A stretch of DNA of 64,000 nucleotides from NCBI RefSeq assembly GCF_009730915.1, contig NC_052477.1, positions 28,654,420-28,718,419 of the forward strand, written 5' to 3'. Shown here piece by piece: positions 1 to 10,522 of this stretch. The DNA comes from Dioscorea cayenensis subsp. rotundata. Lineage: Eukaryota; Streptophyta; Magnoliopsida; Dioscoreales; Dioscoreaceae. The position numbers were made by a program, and so were the translations under genes. Position 1 is the first letter of the stretch, and each line of letters starts with the position of its first letter. The notes under the pieces were generated by a model. That model had not been told where the DNA came from. It worked only from the letters and a program-made list of their open reading frames with translations, and made no database searches.

Positions 1-106
1 ATCCTGCAAAACATGAATAAGGAATGAGTTGAGGGAGCAGAACTATTCAGGAAACAATCATCCTGAACAAAGTCGAATTTCATGCTTAATAAATCTCCTA
101 TATTAC

Positions 107-1630
107 CAGATGCTTGACAGACTGTGCATTCAATTCTCGATAAAGCCTACTTGCTTTAACAGCAGCAGTTGCCACTTGTTTGATATCAGCAGCCCGAATT
201 CTCTGGGTATTATACATTGCTTCTTCATTCTCAAATTTTGTAAGTTTGATTAAAGCCAGCCCCAGCTCTCCTAAAGTTTCTCCGATGTCTTGCTGAGCCT
301 TTACAAGTGATTCAGCCTGCACAACAAGCAACAAAGAAAAAAATTCCTTCTTTAAAGCGCAAAACGACAAATTACAGAATGTTCGATATCAGGCGAGCAA
401 CATGAAAATAAACAGATAGATAAGCAATTTACGTGCATTCACTTCGAATGCCCAAGCAGTTATACAAACAATTTATAGCAGCCAAATAAGATCATCCATG
501 AATACCCTACACTCAGCTAATAAAAGAGCATATTTTGTCAATATCACAAATACAAACTCAGAGCAAGTGGCCACTAATCACAATAAACATATAAAAGATA
601 AAATCTACAGCATGCATTAAGCTAATATAATCACAGATTCACGAGATACCTGTTGGGATGCAGTAGTAAGCTGCTGCTCAAGATCCTGCACCTTCTCCTT
701 CCTTTCCAAGAATTCCTTGTCCTCCTCCACCACCGGAGGCTTCACCCCACCCCAGTCATTCGTCACAGACTGTTTCAACTCCTTAAATATCCTCAGCAGG
801 TCCCTCCCACCTTTCGCTGGCTGCACCACCTCCTGCGGTGCCACATACCCACCACCCGGCTCCCCAAACAGCTGCTTTGGCAACCTCACCGCCCCGTCCA
901 GCATCCGCGACGCAACATCAGTGCTCGCTGGCAGCGGCATCTTCCCCTGCACTCTCAGAAACACTCTCAGCTCATCACTCCGCCCAATAACCGGATGGCA
1001 AGCGAGCCTCCACAAGTACTTCTCAAGAGCCGATCGACGCTGCTCCACGAACTCCTGCTTATGCATAACCTGGCTCTCGACCACACTCTTATCCGGCCGG
1101 GGCGGTATGAAAAACCCTCGGTAAGACTCCGCAAGCCTGTCAGCAAGAGTCACCACATCACGGAACCGGCGACGAACGCTAATCTCACCGGATCCTGATC
1201 CAGCATCGAGAGACCTGGACGTGATGAGGTAGGTGACGAAGGTCCCGGAGCCAGGAACAAGAGAGTTACCAGCAGCGTGTTCGTGCTCCTTCTGTGGATT
1301 GGACACCATGATCTTCGCGTACTCGATCGGCAATCGATGATTCAGCAGCGCCGATGGATTGCGAGACAGCGGCGGCGAACCGGATGATGACCCAGAGCCA
1401 TTGGGGGAGCTGAAGGCAACATCAGCATAGGCCGGAGGATCCAGGAATGATGAAGAAGGGGCCATGTCGGGAGGGGAGAGGAGAGGATCGGCAGTGGCGG
1501 GTACGGCGGAGAGAGAGGACATGGAGCTATGGAAGGGGTCGTCTTCACCATCGCCTAAGGCTAGGGTTTCCATCTCCTCCCTCGTCGCCGGCGAGGGTTC
1601 AAACCCTAGATAAGACTCAGAGCCCATCAT
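107..1630 (-). CDS. SNX2: Sorting nexin 2 (PX-BAR retromer subunit), 3' partial
   Basis: Two exons are visible, 1630-650 and 316-107, with canonical splice sites; the rest of the gene lies left of the window. The start is the tandem Met-Met at 1630. Residues 1-100 are a Ser/Pro-rich acidic tail. Residues about 102-228 form a PX phosphoinositide-binding domain with the basic RRRFRD motif (153-158) and PPRPDK (176-181). The BAR coiled-coil region begins near residue 270 and continues through exon 2 (AESLVKAQQDIGETLGELG). The protein follows plant SNX2a/SNX2b closely from the PX domain on. Plant SNX1/SNX2 act at endosomal membranes in vacuolar-receptor and PIN recycling (family knowledge). Introns fall between complete codons (phase 0). 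Nothing looks broken in the visible part. The family is certain; SNX2a versus SNX2b cannot be decided. Confidence 0.95.
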
Positions 1631-1922
1631 CGTCGATCACCGGAGAAAAAAAAATAGAAAAAAAAAATAGAGAAAAAATAGAGAAAAATAAGTGAGATCT
1701 AAAGAAGCACGGAGGAGTGTGATAGGGTGCACCGCCGGTGAGTGTAGAAGAGTAGGTAAACGAGAAGGTTGCCACGTGGATCTCGTGAAGAACTTCGAAG
1801 TAATTAATGAATTGTCAGGGGATTGGTCTGCAAAAGTAATAAATGAATTTTTGTTATCTTTGATTCTTTATCACATTTGAATGATATATTTTAAACTGGT
1901 TAAATTAAAAACTTTAGAATAA
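1631..1922. promoter_or_regulatory. Upstream region of SNX2
   Basis: This short AT-rich stretch lies between the SNX2 start codon and the first assembly gap. An A-rich tract directly precedes the ATG on the coding strand. No clear TATA box or other element is recognised. Confidence 0.4.
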
Positions 1923-2922
1923 NNNNNNNNNNNNNNNNNNNNNNNNNNNNNNNNNNNNNNNNNNNNNNNNNNNNNNNNNNNNNNNNNNNNNNNNNNNNNN
2001 NNNNNNNNNNNNNNNNNNNNNNNNNNNNNNNNNNNNNNNNNNNNNNNNNNNNNNNNNNNNNNNNNNNNNNNNNNNNNNNNNNNNNNNNNNNNNNNNNNNN
2101 NNNNNNNNNNNNNNNNNNNNNNNNNNNNNNNNNNNNNNNNNNNNNNNNNNNNNNNNNNNNNNNNNNNNNNNNNNNNNNNNNNNNNNNNNNNNNNNNNNNN
2201 NNNNNNNNNNNNNNNNNNNNNNNNNNNNNNNNNNNNNNNNNNNNNNNNNNNNNNNNNNNNNNNNNNNNNNNNNNNNNNNNNNNNNNNNNNNNNNNNNNNN
2301 NNNNNNNNNNNNNNNNNNNNNNNNNNNNNNNNNNNNNNNNNNNNNNNNNNNNNNNNNNNNNNNNNNNNNNNNNNNNNNNNNNNNNNNNNNNNNNNNNNNN
2401 NNNNNNNNNNNNNNNNNNNNNNNNNNNNNNNNNNNNNNNNNNNNNNNNNNNNNNNNNNNNNNNNNNNNNNNNNNNNNNNNNNNNNNNNNNNNNNNNNNNN
2501 NNNNNNNNNNNNNNNNNNNNNNNNNNNNNNNNNNNNNNNNNNNNNNNNNNNNNNNNNNNNNNNNNNNNNNNNNNNNNNNNNNNNNNNNNNNNNNNNNNNN
2601 NNNNNNNNNNNNNNNNNNNNNNNNNNNNNNNNNNNNNNNNNNNNNNNNNNNNNNNNNNNNNNNNNNNNNNNNNNNNNNNNNNNNNNNNNNNNNNNNNNNN
2701 NNNNNNNNNNNNNNNNNNNNNNNNNNNNNNNNNNNNNNNNNNNNNNNNNNNNNNNNNNNNNNNNNNNNNNNNNNNNNNNNNNNNNNNNNNNNNNNNNNNN
2801 NNNNNNNNNNNNNNNNNNNNNNNNNNNNNNNNNNNNNNNNNNNNNNNNNNNNNNNNNNNNNNNNNNNNNNNNNNNNNNNNNNNNNNNNNNNNNNNNNNNN
2901 NNNNNNNNNNNNNNNNNNNNNN
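1923..2922. other. Assembly gap, exactly 1000 N
   Basis: An unbroken run of 1000 N, a conventional scaffold gap size, so the true distance is unknown. It ends 14 bases before the target-site duplication of the retrotransposon, which suggests the assembler broke at a repeat. Confidence 0.99.
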
Positions 2923-2941
2923 TGGTTGACAATAAAAGAAG

Positions 2942-3363
2942 TGTTATAAACAAATATTTTAATGGAGGCATATCAGTAAAGAATTTTTACCGTAGCAGCA
3001 TATTATTATAAGAACTTCTAGAGATTAACGATCACCGCAACAATCAGAAGACTGCTCTATGGGCATTGCAGATCAATGTGAAAGGAAATTCTGCGCAGAT
3101 CACAGTTTACTATTTCACCGGTCGTGGAGTCGGACCGCTTCTGGGATCGAATCGATCCTCGGCCGCTCATTCAACTCCTCGTAACTCTATAAACTACCCT
3201 CTCATTTCAGATATACTTTTCGTGATATGAGAGTTAGAAAGAAAAGAGAGAAATAAAAGAAGAAAGAAGAAAGAAAAACCTAATTTCTTTGGTTTTTGGC
3301 TTAAATACTCCTGCTTTCTTATTCTTATTACTATCTTTATTTATATAATATATATTCTTAACA
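2942..3363 (+). repeat. 5' LTR of the copia element
   Basis: Begins TGTTATAAAC and ends TTCTTAACA, matching the right LTR. The shared block near 3225-3260, rich in AGAAAGAAAAGAG, and the CGAATCGATCC motif are the best conserved parts. Confidence 0.93.
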
Positions 3364-3377
3364 TCGTTATATTACAA
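3364..3377 (+). other. Degenerate primer-binding site of the copia element
   Basis: The bases just inside the left LTR (TCGTTATATTA) resemble the usual initiator-Met tRNA complement TTGGTATCAGA of plant copia elements with several mismatches. Position supports the call; the match itself is weak. Confidence 0.4.
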
Positions 3378-4069
3378 TTCTTATATGATTTTAATTTCTT
3401 TTCGCTTATATAATATATAGTATTATATATGTGAATCCATTTCCTGACTGAATGCGTGAAGGTTACGGAGTATATAATACTATGCAAAACCATACATTTT
3501 ATTATTACATAATTTCAATCAACCATACATAGGGTTTTCTCGTATATTACATAAAAACACACATAGCACTAAAAAGCCCTCAGGCTTAATATCGCGATGA
3601 ATTTTAAAATAAACAAGAAAAACAATAATATTATTATTACAATGTGGGTTTTCCATCAAATCCAAATTATCAAGCATCATCTTTCCTAAGTTTTTCACGG
3701 AACCCTCTCTCCTCATGATCATTGACAAAACCTCGGAGATCTGCGTCGGCCCTTTTTCTTCTCCGACGCTTCTTCTCACTACTGCACGCCTCTTCGAAGC
3801 CCTCATGGCAGCTCGAACGCTTTTCTCCGTCGGCCCCTATTTTCTTCTCTCTCCCCATATACTTCTTTCTTCCCTTTTAAATTATAATCACTTTCAAACA
3901 AATTTTAATTCCTAATGCTCGCAGATAATTGCTAAAAGCATGTATGACTAAAGACCAGATACATGAATAGTATCGTATACATGTAACGATCGTGACATAT
4001 ATAATGAGCAGATAAATGCTTTATATTTTTATTCGCAGCTCTATTCTAATTAGCATGTCGTATTATTAT

Positions 4070-4490
4070 TTTGAAGAGAAAATGGCAATACTGCGTAAAA
4101 AGAGAATTTGAGGGTCGCTTCAAACTCGGGGAGCAATTATATATCCCTGGAGCCCCCGATATCAAGCTCCATCCCGGAAGCAAGAAACCCCGAGTAAAAC
4201 TATCGAGGCTAATAACAATGAGCCTAGTGATAATAAGGCGTAAGGCCTTAATATTTATAAGGCATCATATTTGACGATGGCCTAAAGAATGAATATCAAT
4301 TCATCGAGGATCCACAGAATTGTGGTTATCCCCCGGGAAGAGAGATTTTTGAACATCCTGGACGGTCTACTCTTGCCTAAAGCAGCTAACGATTGGTCGA
4401 GCCTCGTGTTTCAAGATTTTAAAAGTCGCAAGAATATAATTCCGAGCTATTTAAAATTTGATAGCCATCGTCCTGCAGCATGAGTAAACA
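4070..4490 (+). pseudogene. gag remnant of the copia element
   Basis: Two reading frames hold pieces of a copia gag protein: a segment ending in ALIFIRHHI, then, after a frame change, segments similar to the gag motif with a pattern of LPKA, a Trp, and QDFKS. Stops and frame changes break it repeatedly. No intact nucleocapsid zinc knuckle is seen. Classification rests on pattern memory and on its place after the left LTR. Confidence 0.6.
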
Positions 4491-6149
4491 GCGATCTGAA
4501 GAAATGATGCTCGAGAAAACATTTACAACATTTCGCTGAAATGTTATATTATATCAATATGATAGAAAAGAATTTTTACAAATTCTCGAATTAATTTCTT
4601 GCCTCCTTGTGCGGAGCAAAACAATGAATCGACGCGTAATCATCAATCTCGACTCATCTCGATCAGCAGCTGACGCGTAAAATTAATTTTTGGGCAAAGA
4701 AGATGGGCGGGTCGCGTGATCGGGTTTTAAAAACCGCGGATCTGCAGGGAAATTCATGGTGGTACGAGGACTACGCTGTGCTCGTGGTGGCCGAAATAAC
4801 ATCGGACCACGCTGAGCAATGTAGATGATGTGACATCAGCGAAGCAACAAAGCCACAAGATGGGGTTAGAGACAAAGAAAGATACATGCTATCGTCTGTG
4901 GCTCGTGAAGGTCATCGTCCAGACTCACAGACCCCAAAACATTTTGTCCATCTTTACCAAGAATCGCTTAAAAACAAAGAAAGGTAAATATATATCGAGA
5001 CAAATTTTCAGCGATAACCCCATAGTTGATCCAATTGAGGATAATTCCATAAATAATTTAAATGAATCGAAAAATACATATTTAGATACGCTGCATTTCC
5101 TTATAGACTAGTTTGTAATATGTCTTTATGTTTTATTAAATTATGTTTTTCTTTGTTTTGTTAAAATATAGTCGATGATGAATGCATTATTGATCATGTG
5201 ATCAACGACACTATTTTGACAAGAAAAATATATTTTATATCCTTATCAATGAGAAAGGCATATATAGCCACAATAGTAGGGTCATCGCACCGGTTGAAGG
5301 TTTCCTGAGAAGCAAGATTGATAGTTGCCAAAATGAAACATCCTTGCATATGAAAAATGCTCTCTATTTCTCTAAGTCTAGGAGGAACCTTTTTAAGCTT
5401 TAAAGATATACGCCTCAAACGGATATCATTTAGAGACGGTTGATAAGGAAGGAAAAGAATATCTTTATATTACACAAGTTATTTCATGCCAAAACGTGTA
5501 CTTGAAAAGCTTTCCTCGTATATCCTCGTGGATTATATTTTACACGTGACAAAGCGATGAATCACATACTGGGTATTAACCCCAAGGTTAACGCGACTCG
5601 AGATATTTAAAATATGGCATGAAAGACTTTGGACATCCGGCATGCCATTATGTTACACGGATTATTACTAGTTCTCATGGACACCCACTCAAGGATTATA
5701 AAATCCTAACACATGCAATGAATAGCGCATGCTCAAAGCATGTTCAATCGGGAAAGCTAACAACCGCACCTTCTATAACAAAGGGCTGATCGTAATCTCC
5801 TAAATTTTTAGAAAGAATACAAGGAGACATTTGTGGACCATACATCCGCCTGTGGACCATTTAGGTATTTTTATGGTTTTAATCGATCACGCCATCTAGA
5901 TGGTCCCATGTTTCACTTCTCGGGCTCACAAGGAATGTAGCATTTGCGCTAGTTATTGGCACAAATTATCGTGCTTAAAGCACTAAATTTTCAGATTATC
6001 CCATAAAGACAATTGCGCTCTTGATAATGCTTTCAGTGAATTTTCATCAAAAATCATTTTATGATTATCGTATGGCATTGAATACATGTTGAGCATCCAA
6101 AAGAGCTCACGACTATACCTAAATGGGTTAGCGGAGTCATTAATTAAAA

Positions 6150-6860
6150 GACTCTGATTGCTCGCCGACAATGTTATTAAGGGACGAAACCGCCACAAGT
6201 GCGTGGGTCATGCTATTTTGCGGTATGTCGTCGCTTTTACTACGGATCCGACCCACTCGCATGTAATTTATATTCACCACACCAACTTGTTACGGGTAAA
6301 GAGCCCCGATATTTTATATATAAGAATATTTGGTCAGCGGTAGATATGCGACAATACCACCACCAAATCGCACAAAAAATAGGTCCACAACGCAGACTTG
6401 GTATATAAGTTGCTATGATTCCCCTTCAATTATAATGCGATATTTAGAACCATTACTGTGGATGTATTTATCGCAAGAAGATTCGCGATTGTCATTTTGA
6501 TGAAGTCGCCTTCCTGCATTAGGGGAGAAATGATTACTCAAAACGAGCCAAAAAGAATGAATGGAATGCATCACGATTACATACATACGATCCTCGTACT
6601 CGACGAATGTGAACTTGAAGTTCAAAGGATCATTAAATTGCAAAAATATTGCAAATGAAATACACTGACGCATTCACTCGATACTAAAATGGTAACTAAA
6701 TCATATATACCACCGCCAATGCTCCCCGCAAGAATTGAGATTCCTAAGAATCCATCGAAAGAAAATCAAGTAGAAAATAAAACCACGACATAAAAACGTG
6801 GAAGACCAATTGGTGCTAAAGATTCAAAACTCCTAGAAAAGGAAAGCGAGTAAAAATAAG
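6150..6860 (+). pseudogene. Integrase C-terminal region and linker of the copia element
   Basis: Fragments in several frames match the copia integrase tail: a GHAI segment, then a segment ending in RIFG, then QRRLGIYVGYDSPSI and a CHFDE-type piece. A basic linker resembling RGRPIGAKDSKPRKRK follows. Frames change every few dozen codons. Confidence 0.7.
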
Positions 6861-7084
6861 ATAAGGATCTCCCATGTGAAAAGGGAGAGGAAATTATAAA
6901 ACCCTCGTAACAAGTTAACGAAGAATCATGGGGGATGATATTTCTCAAAACGTTGAAAATCTCAATTTGCTATAGTAGATGATGGTGAGATCGAATCGGC
7001 GTGAGACCGAAAAATAAATGATATATTCATCTACAAGTGGCTAGCTGCAGATAGAAATAAATACCCGATAATGATCCGGAGCCA

Positions 7085-8585
7085 CGATCCATCTAAGAAT
7101 GTCGACAAAGAAAATGATTGGCCAAAATGGAAAAAGCTATCCAGTGAGCTAAATTCCCTATCAAAAGCGGAGGTGTTTGATAATATGCTAACACTGTATG
7201 ATAAAACCAGTGGGTTATAAATGGGTGTTTGTGAGAAAAAGAAATGAAAATAATCAAATTATGAGATCAAAGCAAGAATGGTTGCTTCGAAGGTTTTTCC
7301 TCAAACGCCTGTATCGATTATGAAGAGACATACTCTCCCAGAATGGATGGGATTACTTCGATTTTTAATTGCCATGGCAAAGTGAGTAATAAATTAGATA
7401 TGCAATTCGATGGATGTCTGCGCAAGATATCCAGAGATGGATTACTTGAAAATGACATATATATGAAAATCCCTGAAGGATATAGAAAAACAAACATTAC
7501 AAATAATCATCATTTATACTCTATTAAATTACAGAGATCTCTTTATGAGTTAGAAAACAATTTGGGACGGATGTGGGTATAAACCGCCTCAAATAATATC
7601 TTATAAAAGAAGGGTACGAAAAATGATAATAGCTGTCCATGTGTTTATTAAAAGTTATACTAACTGGGTTTTGTTGCGGATAACTTGATATGTGGACGAT
7701 TTAAATCTTGTAGGCACTCCTTCAAAATCAGTACTCGGCAAAGATCATATCCGAAAAGAATTTGAAAACGAAAGATTTGGGAAAGACCAAATTTCGCTCT
7801 AGGGTATACAAATCGAGGCACTTATCCTCGGAATATTTGCGGCATCAATCAACCCATATGTAAAAAGGTGTCAAGAGATTCATATGGAAGGCTTATCCAG
7901 CGAAGCACGCAATGGTCGTCCGAACTCTGATGTCTGTAAAGATCCATTTTCGCTTGACCGAAGAAGGCGAGAGATCATTCTTGGTCCAAAACTCCATATT
8001 TAGTGCGTAATCGCTGCATTAAATGTACCTTCGAAATAATACCGGACTGTGATATAGCTTTGCAAAGAAATCTTCTAGCGAGATCACAGTTCTCACCGGC
8101 TAATGCAAGACACCGGAAAGGAGTAAAAGATGTGCATCGTTATTTACGAGGAACCACGGATCCGATTTATTCTATCGACAAGAATCTTCATCCAACCTCA
8201 CGGTGTTTCTTGATCGTTTGGGTATCCCGTCTGATCCTCGTAAAAGGCGATCTCGAGTCGGATACATGTTTTTCTTACAATGGTACAGTATCTCATGGCG
8301 TTCCACAAAACAAACTCTTACAGCTACTTTATCAAATCATGCTGAAATTCTAGCTCTTCATGAAGCAAGTCGTGAATGCCAATGGTTACGATCTATGATT
8401 GGGCATATACAGTCATCCTGCAAATTACCATCGAGTAACAATAAAATGCTACGATGAATTTACTGAAGACAATAGTGCTTTGATTTCTCAAATACAAGGA
8501 GGTTATATTAAAGGTGACAGAAATCGAAACATATATCACCAAAATTTTTCTACACTCATGATCTCCGTAGAAGAAGGCGTATAGA
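7085..8585 (+). pseudogene. Reverse transcriptase and RNase H remnant of the copia element
   Basis: In order: a WPKWKKA piece, a GYKWVFVRKRNENN piece, a long in-frame stretch at 7343-7582 with the DIYMKIPEGY and SLYELE motifs, YVDD at 7689-7700, and a YLRGTTD motif near 8140. RNase H follows with ISWRSTKQTLTA and HEASRECQWLRSMI (8203-8457). These are copia signatures. Stops and indels scattered throughout mean it is not translatable as a unit. Confidence 0.88.
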
Positions 8586-8931
8586 AGTTCAAAGATTCAA
8601 TCCAGTAGAATCAAACTGATCTATTCACAAAAATCACTTCCTAAGTGCATCTCACCAAAGACTTATATACAAAATCGGGATGTAGAAGACTTAAGGATGT
8701 AAGTACTCCGATATAAGTTAAAAAGTTATTTATTTGAGGTGGCATGCATCTTTTTCCCTTCGCTAGGTTTTTGCCCCAATGGGTTTTTCCGAGGTAATGT
8801 TTTTTAATGAGGAGGTGAACCCTCAGAATATACGAGGATAGTGTACTCTTTTTCCTTAGCTAGGTTTTTATCCCTACCTGGGTTTTTCCTAGCAAGGCTT
8901 TTAACGAGACATATCCTTTCGGTCATAGTCA

Positions 8932-8942
8932 TCCAAGGGGAG
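8932..8942 (+). other. Polypurine tract of the copia element
   Basis: The run CCAAGGGGAG lies immediately upstream of the right LTR, the expected place for the plus-strand primer. Confidence 0.75.
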
Positions 8943-9351
8943 TGTTATAAACAAAATATTTTAATGGATGCATCACGTAGCAATTCTCAATCGTAGGCAC
9001 GACATTATTATAGCAACTCTAGAGATTAATGTATCAGCGCAACATCATGAGGGCGATCGCCTCATGTGGTACATAGCAGGTAGCCCTACGATCGCTATTA
9101 TTCCACTCAACTGCAGGTATTTTGGATCGTCCGGATCGAATCGATCCCCGGCCGTCTCATTCAACTCTTGTAACTCTATAAATACCCCTCATTTTTGTAT
9201 ACTTTGTGATATAGTAAGAGAAAGAAAAGAGAGAAATAAAAGAAGAAAGAAGAAGAAGAACTTAATTCTTCAAGGTTTTTGGGTTTTTGGTAAATACTCT
9301 GGTTCTCTATTCTTATTACTATCTTTACATTTATAACATATATTCTTAACA
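8943..9351 (+). repeat. 3' LTR of the copia element
   Basis: Direct repeat of the left LTR, starting TGTTATAAAC and ending TTCTTAACA, followed directly by the AGAAG target-site copy. It contains a TATAAATA box near 9177-9184 that is mutated in the left LTR. Confidence 0.93.
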
Positions 9352-9356
9352 AGAAG

Positions 9357-10200
9357 GTTATTTTTATAAGTATTTTATTTTACTTGTCATGTCAATAATT
9401 GATTGGAAATAATCTATTTATATTATACTACATTATTCATGTAATTACTCAAAAAGTGGGTGTCTTAGTAAATAATTTCACTATTTTTCTGAGGTGGACA
9501 TTAATTAATGTCGGAATTATCAATTTTAGAATATTATTAATGAATTTGTTAATTTTATTATTACTAAAATAAATAATTATTTTCGATTATCAAATGAGTG
9601 TAAGTTTAGATTTTTTTCTAAATAAATATGTCTTTTAAAAAAAAGTATTTTTTAAATATTCCATATTTTATTCATTAGATAAAAAATAAATAAATAAAAT
9701 TTTATGTCATTATTTTGGGAATATTTTTTACTTCAAAAAATTAATTTTTGTATTATAATTAATTTTTTATGTAAAAATTTTATTTTATTTTAACTTTAAA
9801 TTTGTTCAAAATATTAGATGCAAGAATATCTTGGTAAAACGTGCAAAATTTAATTTAATATATTATAATTTAATTATTTAAATTCAAAATTTTATTCTGC
9901 TTTCAATTTAAATTGGCTCAATAGGTATAACGATATTTTCAAAATTTTAATAATATTTTTAACCTCAAAAAAATAATTTTCTTGTATTATAATTAATTAT
10001 TTTTTCATATAAAAAATTTATTTTTATTTTAACTTTAAATTAACTCAAAATTTTATATGCAAGAGTATTTTAAAAAATTATATAAAAATTAAATTTTTTT
10101 ATTATAATTTAATTATTTTAATTTTAAATTTTATTCAAATTTATAAACATTAAACTATTTTGAAAAATTTGGAACATTACTGATAAGATCCGCAGGAACA
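9357..10200. repeat. AT-rich spacer with a two-copy tandem duplication
   Basis: No gene is visible. From about 9718 to 10140 a segment of about 231 bp occurs twice in tandem, recognisable by the shared order of a TGTATTATAATTAATT block, a TTTTAACTTTAAAT block and an ATGCAAGA block. The copies differ at many sites. Confidence 0.6.
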
Positions 10201-10522
10201 ACACATCTGGACAAGGCTAGGCTACAAGGCTACAAGCACGCTCTGGGGCCACGTCAGCAAGTGATTCCACACGTGCGAGGCTATTCTACGCCGGCTTCTA
10301 ACATACGCCACCAATCTCATCAATAAACCCTTCTTTCTCCTTTCTCACTCTCTCCGCCCCCGCTTCGCATTTTCTCTTCTTCGCTTTCTATCCCTCTTCT
10401 CTTCTCTCCTCTTCCCCACAATCCAAGCGATCCAAGCTAACCGGATAAACCCTAACCCTAACCCTAACCCTAACCTTAAACCTAAGCCTAAGGCTAGCTT
10501 AAGACCTTGGGCAAGCTCTCTA
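10201..10522 (+). promoter_or_regulatory. NAA25 promoter and 5' leader with G-box and telobox run
   Basis: GC content rises sharply here. A G-box CACGTG sits at 10270-10275, with another ACGT core just upstream (GCCACGTCAG). A CT-rich leader follows (10330-10420). At 10447-10473 there are four tandem CCCTAA units that include the telobox AAACCCTAA, an element common near transcription starts of plant translation and cell-growth genes. The assignment to NAA25 is by position. Confidence 0.65.

Larger units (their letters stand above)
2937..9356 (+). mobile_element. Ty1/copia LTR retrotransposon, complete in outline but decayed
   Basis: Two direct LTRs (2942-3363 and 8943-9351) start TGTT and end AACA, and are flanked by the same 5-bp target-site duplication AGAAG (2937-2941 and 9352-9356). 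A weakly recognisable primer-binding site follows the left LTR and a purine tract (AAGGGGAG) abuts the right one. Domain remnants appear in copia order on the plus strand: gag-like (about 4070-4480), integrase C-terminal region (about 6150-6560), a basic RGRP-type linker (about 6780-6850), reverse transcriptase with a YVDD motif at 7689-7700, and RNase H (about 8100-8580). Integrase preceding reverse transcriptase identifies Ty1/copia. All frames carry many stops and small indels, so the copy cannot encode a working polyprotein. The two LTRs differ at many sites and in length (422 versus 409 bp), indicating age, poor consensus quality, or both. Confidence 0.93.

Noticed and set aside
653-1198. 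181-codon plus-strand frame opposite SNX2
   Set aside because: It lies exactly antisense to the conserved PX and BAR coding exon; composition reflects GC-rich coding DNA on the other strand.
1871-2971. Long open frame across the first gap
   Set aside because: It consists almost entirely of unknown bases; no coding evidence. The same holds for the frames over the second gap (25572-26666).
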